Shown piece after piece: positions 57,457 through 64,000 of a stretch of 64,000 bases of DNA. A model generated the notes under the pieces. The model worked only from the letters and a program-made list of their open reading frames with translations, had not been told where the DNA came from and made no database searches. Position 1 is the first letter of the stretch. Each line of letters starts with the position of its first letter. A program made the translations under genes and the position numbers. The stretch is from contig NZ_CP073100.1 of NCBI RefSeq assembly GCF_018137965.1, forward strand, positions 1,364,001 through 1,428,000. Reading direction: 5' to 3'. This stretch comes from Luteolibacter ambystomatis (GTDB taxonomy: Bacteria > Verrucomicrobiota > Verrucomicrobiia > Verrucomicrobiales > Akkermansiaceae).

Positions 57457-58670
57457 CTCTCCTTCGGATCCGCGTAGTGGTGATCGCCTGGGATGTCCTG
57501 CCCGGCCCAGATTCGCTTTTGCGTCCATGGCTCCGCAGGCGCGGTCCAGAAGGGATCGTTCGCGGGCAGACCGAGGTGGAGCAGCCCGGCGGTGCACATG
57601 TAGAGACTGCCGGTGGAGACGTAGCCGTCCCGGATGCCGGGCTGATAGCCGACCGCCCCGGCACGCAGCCAACCCTTGGCATCGAAGGTGCCGGGAGCTT
57701 CCAAGGTCCGGCGGATTACGGCGGTGAGGGCACCACGGGCGGCGGCGGGAGAGACTTCCTTGGGAAGCTCGTGGCGCAGCGCCATCAGGGACAGGACCTG
57801 GAAGGCCCCGAAACGATAGGAGCTGGAGCGGCCGATCACCGGATAGGTACCCTCCGGGGAAACCATCCGCTCCTGCACCTCCGCGTAGCGTTGGGCACGA
57901 CCGATGGTGGCGGGCAGCAGCTTGGCGTTCGGATCGCTCTTCTCCTTGCAGACCTCCAGCACGGCGATCAGCGCAGGCTGAATGACGTAGCTGTTGTAAT
58001 AGTCCCAGTGGAACTGCGGTCCATCGCCGTAGGTGCCGTCGCCCAGATACCACTGCTGGTGTTTCTCCAGCGCATAGGTGATCGGGCGCATCTCGCATTC
58101 GCCGGTGAAGTGCCAGATCGCCGCCTCGACCGATGCCGAGAACAGCAGCCAGTTGCTCTCGCCGGGTTTGATCTTCCGCGTCTCCTTGAGCGCGGCGATC
58201 ACATTGGCCTGTTGGGCGGGGGTGAGCGGCTTCCAGAGCTGGTCCGGCGCGCGCAGCAGCGCGAGGGCCAGGAAGGCGGTGTCCACCAGCGGTTGGCTGG
58301 GTGTGGTGAAATCGAGGTGATCGGGCGAGGCGGAATCAGTGGCATTGATCAGCGCCTTCCGGGACATGGCGATGTAATCCGCGCGAAGTTTACCCTCCGG
58401 CGTGTTGTCCGGCCCCAGGGCCAGCCACGGCGCGATGCCGACCATCGTCCGCCCGAAAGCCTCCAGATGAGTGAACTTCCGCCGGTCCTCCTCGCCGGGG
58501 CCGAGCGGCAGGGCTTTTTTCAACTCACCGGCCGCCAGCGCGGACAGGACCGGCCTGGCGATACGGTCCAGAGCCTTCACCGTGTAAATCCGGTCCTGCG
58601 GGCCGGTTTGCTGGGCGCGGAGAGGGGTGATCAGGGGGAAAAACAGGAGGAAGAGGAGCGGACGACGCAT
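57453..58670 (-). CDS. DUF2264 family secreted protein
   Basis: 405 residues. Signal peptide 'RRPLLFLLFFPLITPLRA'. 'FGRTMVGIAPWLALG', 'NWLLFSASVEAAIWHFTGECEMRPITYALEKHQQWYLGDGTYGDGPQFHWDYYNSYVIQPALIAVLEV' and 'PEGTYPVIGRSSSYRFGAFQVLS' are DUF2264 signatures. These are alpha/alpha-barrel proteins found next to polysaccharide-utilisation genes and probably act on glycans. It sits between rplI and purL; its stop is inside a REP-type element. Confidence 0.88.
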   Translation of the reverse strand: MRRPLLFLLFFPLITPLRAQQTGPQDRIYTVKALDRIARPVLSALAAGELKKALPLGPGEEDRRKFTHLEAFGRTMVGIAPWLALGPDNTPEGKLRADYIAMSRKALINATDSASPDHLDFTTPSQPLVDTAFLALALLRAPDQLWKPLTPAQQANVIAALKETRKIKPGESNWLLFSASVEAAIWHFTGECEMRPITYALEKHQQWYLGDGTYGDGPQFHWDYYNSYVIQPALIAVLEVCKEKSDPNAKLLPATIGRAQRYAEVQERMVSPEGTYPVIGRSSSYRFGAFQVLSLMALRHELPKEVSPAAARGALTAVIRRTLEAPGTFDAKGWLRAGAVGYQPGIRDGYVSTGSLYMCTAGLLHLGLPANDPFWTAPAEPWTQKRIWAGQDIPGDHHYADPKER

Positions 58671-58839
58671 CTTGAGGATTCATACCATCGGAGAGGGACT
58701 TCTTACGCGGAAAAAGCGGTTTTGGGGCTCATTTGGTTAAGAAAATCTAAGGATCTATGTATTTCCTGTGCATTCTCCTTGACCCGAGGCTCTGCGCTGG
58801 CTACTTCCGCGCCCCCACGAACGACCCACGTCCTTCATT

Positions 58840-59316
58840 ATGGCCAACGCTCAAGTCATTCTCCGCGAAAAAATCGAAGGCCTCGGCAGCGAAGCCGATG
58901 TCGTCAAGGTGCGTGCCGGTTACGCCCGCAACTTCCTCGTTCCCCAAGGCAAGGCCTACGAAGCGAACAAGTCGAATCTCCGCCACGTGGAGAACCTGAA
59001 GGCCGCCCGCGCCCAGCGCGAAGCCGCCGAGCTGGGCGAAGCGCAGGAGCTCGCCAACAAGATCTCCAAGGTGAAGCCGAAGTTCACCCTTTCCACCGGT
59101 CAAGGCGGCAAGGCGTTCGGTTCCGTCACCAACATCGACATCCACAAGGAACTCGAAGCCGCAGGCATCAAGATCGACCGCCACGCGATCGAGCTCGAGA
59201 AGCCGGTCAAGAAGTCCGGCAAGACCGAGGTGACCGTCCGCGTGCACCCGCAGGTCACCGCCACCCTCACCATCACGGTCGAGGCCGGCGAAGAGGAAGA
59301 AGCTGCCGAAGCTTGA
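58840..59316 (+). CDS. rplI: 50S ribosomal protein L9
   Basis: 158 residues: 'VILREKIEGLGSEADVVKVRAGYARNFLVPQGKA' is the L9 N-terminal domain, and 'HAIELEKPVKKSGKTEVTVRVHPQVTATLTITVEA' the C-terminal one. The start ATG follows a possible promoter (TTGACC at 58779-58784, weak -10 TACTTC 17 bp later). A terminator follows. Confidence 0.97.
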   Translation: MANAQVILREKIEGLGSEADVVKVRAGYARNFLVPQGKAYEANKSNLRHVENLKAARAQREAAELGEAQELANKISKVKPKFTLSTGQGGKAFGSVTNIDIHKELEAAGIKIDRHAIELEKPVKKSGKTEVTVRVHPQVTATLTITVEAGEEEEAAEA

Positions 59317-59343
59317 TTCCCTGCCGATCCTGAATTTCGAAAG

Positions 59344-59373
59344 ACCCCGTCTGCGCGAGCAGCCGGGGTTTTT
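59344..59373 (+). terminator. Rho-independent terminator of rplI
   Basis: ACCCCG (59344-59349) pairs with CGGGGT (59364-59369), with a nested CTGC-GCGA-GCAG hairpin between. TTTTT (59369-59373) follows. Confidence 0.9.
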
Positions 59374-59434
59374 CATTGGCCCCGAATATCCGGTTTGCCT
59401 CGCCAAAAAGCGCGTTCTCGGCCAGTTTGGAGGC

Positions 59435-59998
59435 ATGAAACGGGCTCTATCCCTGCTCGCGGTGCTCGTGGTGGCAGCTCCGGCTTTCGCCACCACCATC
59501 AACATGGTGCCGGTTTACCAACCGTTGAGTCTCCATGGAACGGACAGCGACGGGGTGATTTCCGACATCGGCGAAGCGCTGCAGGCCACCGTCATGTCTA
59601 CGCCAATGGTGCTGACCGGCTCGTTCCCGGAGACGTTGGTGGAGTTCATCAGCCAGCCCCATAAGGTCCCCACCAACAATCCCAACTACAAGACGCCGGA
59701 GGCGAACCTGATGGTGCTGTGCCACCTCGGCATCGCCGCGGAAATGTCCGAGGGTGGAGGGACGCTGCGGGTGCGGCTGGACGTTTCAAAACTGAGCATT
59801 CCCTCCGACATCGACCTGACCAGCCGCCAGGTCCTGAAACTGACCTTGGTGGCAATCCGGAAGACGCTGGAGGAGTATCAGAAGCTCCAGACTTCGGTGC
59901 TGGACGTCGCTATCCAGATCGAGGGCGCGGAGGGCGGGAAGGAGCCGCTGCGCGATCTCTCGGCGAAGATCCAGCTCGCGGCGGGGGTGGACAACTGA
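59435..59998 (+). CDS. Secreted hypothetical protein
   Basis: 187 residues. Signal peptide 'ALSLLAVLVVAAPAFA', then a soluble domain ('PLSLHGTDSDGVISDIGEALQ', 'TLRVRLDVSKLSIPSDIDLT', 'LTLVAIRKTLEEYQKLQ'). No family recognised. It lies between rplI and pyrH on the same strand, 74 bp before pyrH. Confidence 0.65.
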   Translation: MKRALSLLAVLVVAAPAFATTINMVPVYQPLSLHGTDSDGVISDIGEALQATVMSTPMVLTGSFPETLVEFISQPHKVPTNNPNYKTPEANLMVLCHLGIAAEMSEGGGTLRVRLDVSKLSIPSDIDLTSRQVLKLTLVAIRKTLEEYQKLQTSVLDVAIQIEGAEGGKEPLRDLSAKIQLAAGVDN

Positions 59999-60072
59999 GC
60001 CGGACGGATTTCCCCCTCATTTCACTTTTCAAAGGGTGGGGCGATTGGCTTTGATCGGCGAGACCTAACCGC

Positions 60073-60810
60073 ATGAGCGCAACCAGCCAATCTCCCGTCC
60101 AATTCAAGCGTGCCATTCTGAAATTGAGCGGTGAGGCCCTGCGCGAACCGGGCTCCACGGACAACATCTCGCCGGAGATCGTCGCCCGCATCGCCGCGGA
60201 GATCCGTGATGCGGTGAAGGGTGGCCTCCAGCTCGGCGTGGTGGTCGGTGGCGGCAACTTCTGGCGCGGTGCCTCCGCGTCCGCCCGTGGCATGGACCGC
60301 GCGACCGCGGACTACGTGGGCATGCTCGCCACCGTGATGAACGCGCTGGCCGTGCAGAGCGCGCTGGAGCACGAGGGCGTCCGCTGCATCGTCCAGTCCG
60401 CCATTGAGATGCAGAACGTGGCCGAGCCCTTCATCCGCCGCAAGGCCGAGCGCCATCTGGAGGAGGGCTTCGTGGTCATCTTCGCCGCCGGCACGGGCAA
60501 TCCCTTCTTCTCCACCGATACCACCGCCGCCCTGCGCGCCAGCGAGATGCGCGCCGATGTGATTTTCAAGGCGACCATGGTGGACGGCGTCTACGATTCC
60601 GATCCGAAGAAGAATCCGGACGCGAAGCGCTACGAAACCGTCTCGTTCCAGGAGTGCCTGTCCAAGCAGCTCAAGGTGATGGATGCCACCGCCTTCAGCC
60701 TGTGCATGGACAACCACATCCCGATCATCGTCTTCGACATGGCACCGAATGGCAACGTGACCCGCGCTTTGAATGGCGAGCGCATCGGCACCGTGGTCAA
60801 CGGCGGCTGA
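60073..60810 (+). CDS. pyrH: UMP kinase
   Basis: 245 residues: '[15 protein letters not shown]' , '[39 protein letters not shown]', '[23 protein letters not shown]' and '[18 protein letters not shown]' are PyrH signatures. It phosphorylates UMP to UDP. It precedes frr, the common order. Confidence 0.96.
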   Translation: MSATSQSPVQFKRAILKLSGEALREPGSTDNISPEIVARIAAEIRDAVKGGLQLGVVVGGGNFWRGASASARGMDRATADYVGMLATVMNALAVQSALEHEGVRCIVQSAIEMQNVAEPFIRRKAERHLEEGFVVIFAAGTGNPFFSTDTTAALRASEMRADVIFKATMVDGVYDSDPKKNPDAKRYETVSFQECLSKQLKVMDATAFSLCMDNHIPIIVFDMAPNGNVTRALNGERIGTVVNGG

Positions 60811-60854
60811 ACTTTTTCCGATTCTCTTTTTCACAACACCGTTTCCCCATTCCC

Positions 60855-61421
60855 ATGAGCGCTGAAGACACCTTGCTTGAAACCGACGATGCCATGCAGA
60901 AGGCCGTCGAGTATCTCCTCCACGAATTCTCCGCCGTCCGCACCGGCAAGGCCACCCCTGCCCTGATCGAGAACATCGACGTGTTCGTACGCGCCTACAA
61001 CAGCGTGATGAAGCTCAAGGGCCTCGCCATCATCACCACGCCGGATGCCCGCATGCTGGAAGTGAAGGCTTTCGATCCCTCCACCACGCAGGACATCGAG
61101 CGCGCGATCCGCGAGTCCAAGCTGGGCCTCAATCCCGCCGCCGCCGGTTCCTCGCTGCGCATCCCGATCCCGGAACTGTCCGAGGAACGCCGCCGCGACA
61201 TGGTGAAGCTGGTGAAGCAGCTCGCCGAGGAAGCCAAGGTCCGCATCCGTGCCGCGCGCAAGGAAGGCATCGACTCCGGCAAGAAACTCAAGGCGAGCAA
61301 CCTCCTCACCGAGGATGGCCAGAAGGATCTCGAAGAGGAGATCCAGGAATACACCAACAAGTACGTGAAGGAGATCGACTCCCACACCGCCCACAAGGAA
61401 GCGGAGCTGATGAAAGTCTGA
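60855..61421 (+). CDS. frr: Ribosome recycling factor
   Basis: 188 residues: 'LHEFSAVRTGKATPALIENIDV', 'TIT'-like 'IITTPDARMLEVKAFDPSTTQDIERAIRESKLGLNPAA', 'RIPIPELSEERRRDMVKLVKQLAEEAKVRIRAARKEG' are all RRF signatures. With EF-G it splits the post-termination ribosome. ATG at 60855 is 44 bp after pyrH. A terminator follows. Confidence 0.97.
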   Translation: MSAEDTLLETDDAMQKAVEYLLHEFSAVRTGKATPALIENIDVFVRAYNSVMKLKGLAIITTPDARMLEVKAFDPSTTQDIERAIRESKLGLNPAAAGSSLRIPIPELSEERRRDMVKLVKQLAEEAKVRIRAARKEGIDSGKKLKASNLLTEDGQKDLEEEIQEYTNKYVKEIDSHTAHKEAELMKV

Positions 61422-61434
61422 TCTGAATTTTCCC

Positions 61435-61467
61435 AAGGCGGCGTTCCTGCGGGAGCGCCGCCTTTTT
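61435..61467 (+). terminator. Rho-independent terminator of pyrH-frr
   Basis: AAGGCGGCG (61435-61443) pairs perfectly with CGCCGCCTT (61456-61464) around a 12-nt loop. A TTTTT tract overlaps the 3' arm end (61463-61467). Confidence 0.92.
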
Positions 61468-61481
61468 GTTTTCGATGGAGA

Positions 61482-63263
61482 TCACTTCACGGATAGCTCC
61501 CACGTTCCAGGAGGCAATCCGATCACCGAGCGGTTCTTGTCCTGGCGCAGCACTCGGGACGGCGTTTTGTTCGCGGAGCCGGTGGCGACGGGTTGACCCG
61601 CGAAGGGACACGTAAACTCGGCGACCGTGCCTGCGGGCACTACCAGCTTCGCTTTCCAATCCGCCGCCGTGGTGCCGGAGACTTCGAGCAGGATCGGGCC
61701 CTTGGGCGTGGGCAGCTTCACCTTCGCATTTTTCAATCTGGAGGTTTGCGGTTTCACGCTGAACCGTTTGAATCCCGGCTCGATGGGTTCGATGCCCATC
61801 AGCTTTCGCGGAATGATGTTGGCCGGAGCCGTGGCCCACGCGTGGTTCCAATCGAGGTTCGGCTTCAGGCTCGGATCCCAGGCTTCCATGGTGATGGTGG
61901 CACCGACCTTTTCGCTCATGTTCCGCCAGGACCGCATCTTATCCGAGGTCATCATCGAGAGCGCGGTTTCCGATTCGCCTGCATCGAAGAGTGCCTCCAG
62001 CAGGAACTGCGCGCCATAGACGCTGCACACCATGCCGCGTGACTTGAGAAACGCGGCCACCTTCGGAACGCGGTCCGCGGGCACAAGGCCGAGAGCGAGG
62101 GGAAAGAAATTCGCGTGGGAAGAAGCATGTCCGCTGCGGTCCTGCGTCGCGGGATCGAGCCCATCCATATAGCAGCCCTTCGCCTCATCCCAGAGCGATT
62201 CGTTCACAGCCTTATAGGTCACCTCCGCCATGCCTTTGAAACGGGCGGCATCCTCTCGCTTGCCGAGATGCTCGGCAATGATCGCCAGCAGCACGACCGC
62301 GCGGTAATGGAAGGCGGTGACCACGGTCTTCACCTCCGGGTTCATGTCGTAGCCATCGCGTTCGACCGTGGGCCAATCGACGATGTCACGGATGTCGCCC
62401 TTATTCCATCCACGGAACAAGCCTTCGGGTGTTCTTTGCCGTGTCATCGCCCGGCCGACCAGTTCGTTGTAATGCTTCTTCAGCGAGGTGTCGTCACCGG
62501 ACCAAAGGTAGTCGTGCCAGGCGAGGATCACGGATTGCAGCCGCCACTCGGTGGGCCAGGTGGGTTTTTCCAGGAGATACTCATGCGTGAGCCGGCCGGT
62601 ATCGTAGCGCGCATCCAGGCAATAGTGGGAGAGCTGGTTGATCAGCGCATCCGCCTCGTAGGGCTTGCGCTCGCGATCGCCATCCACATACAGACCCAGG
62701 AAGCTGGTGGCCTTCACGCTGTGCTTGCAGAGATTCCAGACGGCATTGAGATGGGTGTCCGAGGATGAGAATGCGGCGGCATTCTCATCGAAGGGGATCT
62801 GCACCGAGACGCGCTGGATCTGCTCCGCCTTGAACGATGGAGGCATGCCTTCCAACTCGACGTAACGGAATGGCATGATTTGCTGTGCGCCTTTCGGAAG
62901 CTCCAGCCAGCCTTCCTTCATCCAGTCCGGTGGAGCCCATTTCAATGAGGGCGATGCGGCGGTATTGGATGAAAGCGCCAGCTCCTGTGTCTGATAGCGG
63001 ATGGATGGTCCCGGCTTGCGCTGGATCGATCGGGGGGCGGCGAGTTGCTCACCCAGGTGAACGCGCGCCTTCGTTCCGGTGGGGACATTGCCCGGTGTGA
63101 TGCGGATGTTGCCGAAGGTTTCCTTGCCGAAGTCCACGAAGAACCGTCCACCGCCAAGGTCCTCCACCTTCAGCGGCTTGTCTGTTACCTCGATCACCGG
63201 ACTGCGCTCCAGGGCGAAGATGGATGATGAAAGCACGAAGGAAATGAGCAGGGAGCGGTGCAT
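61482..63263 (-). CDS. Alpha-L-rhamnosidase-like glycoside hydrolase (GH78-type)
   Basis: 593 residues from ATG 63263. Signal peptide 'MHRSLLISFVLSSSIFAL'. An N-terminal beta domain is followed by an (alpha/alpha)6 barrel with 'LGLYVDGDRERKPYEADALINQLSHY' and 'PTEWRLQSVILAWHDYLWSGD', which fit GH78; the Asp-Arg-Glu-Arg run is a catalytic-site-like segment. A beta tail is at the end. It should remove rhamnose or similar sugars from plant or algal polymers in the periplasm. A divergent AraC gene probably regulates it. Confidence 0.85.
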   Translation of the reverse strand: MHRSLLISFVLSSSIFALERSPVIEVTDKPLKVEDLGGGRFFVDFGKETFGNIRITPGNVPTGTKARVHLGEQLAAPRSIQRKPGPSIRYQTQELALSSNTAASPSLKWAPPDWMKEGWLELPKGAQQIMPFRYVELEGMPPSFKAEQIQRVSVQIPFDENAAAFSSSDTHLNAVWNLCKHSVKATSFLGLYVDGDRERKPYEADALINQLSHYCLDARYDTGRLTHEYLLEKPTWPTEWRLQSVILAWHDYLWSGDDTSLKKHYNELVGRAMTRQRTPEGLFRGWNKGDIRDIVDWPTVERDGYDMNPEVKTVVTAFHYRAVVLLAIIAEHLGKREDAARFKGMAEVTYKAVNESLWDEAKGCYMDGLDPATQDRSGHASSHANFFPLALGLVPADRVPKVAAFLKSRGMVCSVYGAQFLLEALFDAGESETALSMMTSDKMRSWRNMSEKVGATITMEAWDPSLKPNLDWNHAWATAPANIIPRKLMGIEPIEPGFKRFSVKPQTSRLKNAKVKLPTPKGPILLEVSGTTAADWKAKLVVPAGTVAEFTCPFAGQPVATGSANKTPSRVLRQDKNRSVIGLPPGTWELSVK

Positions 63264-63407
63264 GGAACGGGGTTTTCCTACTCTAAAAGGACTATGCCCT
63301 GACATGCATCCAAAACCGGAGCGATGGCGCAAAATTTGGGATGTGAAATCGCGCTGAGCATCGTTCGGCAGGTGACGGGCGATCCGCGGTATGTCAGGCT
63401 GCACGAA

Positions 63408-64000
63408 TGCACCGCTCTCCATCGGTCTCCGCCAGCAGTCATCATTACCTCCCGATTCCGGACGAGCTGCTCCACAGCGGCATGTACGTGACCAGCGTGG
63501 GATGCTCGACCGTGGCTCCCGGAGAGGCGTATCCCGTGAGCAGGCATCCTTCCCTGTATCATTTCTCCTGGGACGAGGGCCGTACGCTGCCGGAATTCTC
63601 GTTGCTTTTCGTTGCCAAAGGCGCGGGAGTGCTGGAGACACACGAGGCCGGGCGCATGCCCTTGCGGGCTGGAAACGTGCTGCTGGTGTTCCCTGGTGTC
63701 TGGCACCGCTACCGGCCGGATGCCTCCACGGGATGGTTCGAGAAGTGGGTGCATTTCAATGGAGCCTTCGCCCACACGCTGGTGGAGCAGAAGCTCATCA
63801 CACCCGAGAATCCCGTGCTTGAACCCGCGGATCCCGATGCTGTCGGAAGAAGCTTGGATCGCTTGCTGGGAGCGGTGGACAAGGAACCTGCCGTGAATTC
63901 GTTAAGGCTTTCATTGCTCGCGATGGGGGCGCTCGGTCTGGCATTGGGAACGGACTCCGCACCGCTGCCGACCACCTCACGGCGGAGAAAAAGCAAGGGT
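63408..64000 (+). CDS. AraC-family transcriptional regulator, 3'-partial
   Basis: The frame starts at ATG 63408 and stays open to the window end (197 codons shown, no stop). 'LYHFSWDEGRTLPEFSLLFVAKGAGVLETHEAGRMPLRAGNVLLVFPGVWHRYRPD' is the AraC_binding cupin-like sensor ('G-x-G...G-x-L-x-L-x-P...W-H'). The C-terminal HTH has not been reached. It is 144 bp from and divergent to the GH78 gene, so it most likely senses its breakdown sugar. Confidence 0.8.

Noticed and set aside
1-64000. CRISPR array, tRNA or rRNA genes, insertion sequence or prophage
   Set aside because: I saw no regularly spaced repeats, no cloverleaf with CCA-end or rRNA motifs, and no transposase or phage structural genes other than the encapsulin shell, whose neighbours are sulfur-metabolism genes rather than phage genes.

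Overview
The window reads as a chromosomal segment of a Verrucomicrobiota bacterium, most likely Verrucomicrobiaceae (Luteolibacter/Haloferula-like). This is inferred from two PEP-CTERM proteins, a high-GC, densely packed gene order with weak Shine-Dalgarno sites, an rpmH-rnpA-yidD-yidC block, and the style of the secreted proteins. I see no tRNA, rRNA, CRISPR array, insertion sequence or prophage.

Left edge (1-4596): a three-gene predicted immunity or conflict operon. It encodes a SLOG-superfamily nucleotide-sensing protein, a TIR protein, and a fusion of a KGGVGR-variant ParA/MinD-like ATPase, a second TIR domain and a C-terminal pYEATS domain. It is one of the two most interesting loci here.

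4.6-14 kb: an old-yellow-enzyme/LLM flavoenzyme pair with a divergent ArsR-type regulator and inverted-repeat operator candidates, then rarA, a secreted protein, beta-carbonic anhydrase, a cell-wall amidase with a membrane coiled-coil partner, nagB and small envelope proteins. 14.2-18.9 kb is a polyphosphate locus (ppx-ppk1 opposite a PPK2-type kinase). 18.9-23.1 kb holds a cupin, a truncated SDR, two AraC regulators, a zinc alcohol dehydrogenase and nadD.

23-36 kb: a TPR protein, a PEP-CTERM metalloprotease, rpmH-rnpA-yidD-yidC (translation and membrane insertion), the glycine cleavage genes gcvT-gcvH-gcvP and a Nudix hydrolase. 36-42 kb, minus strand, holds a possible long operon: patB-like lyase, secreted GH/Cys protein, bioB, lone ketosynthase and an unusual L,D-transpeptidase-HAD phosphatase fusion.

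42.4-47.6 kb: the second highlight, a family 2A encapsulin nanocompartment operon. The order is shell protein, cysteine desulfurase with a ~183-residue disordered cargo-type N terminus, rhodanese, serine acetyltransferase and cysteine synthase. Serine would be converted to cysteine and its sulfur mobilised inside, or at the surface of, a protein shell.

47.6-64 kb: phosphoglucomutase, a PEP-CTERM protein, an rRNA methyltransferase, an orphan LanC-like protein, purL, a DUF2264 protein, rplI, pyrH-frr, a GH78-type rhamnosidase and a divergent AraC regulator cut by the window end. Three inverted pairs of GTAG-headed palindromes (REPIN-like) lie at about 7.2, 53.4 and 57.4 kb. In two of these pairs, a GTAG tetranucleotide contains the stop codon of the adjoining gene.
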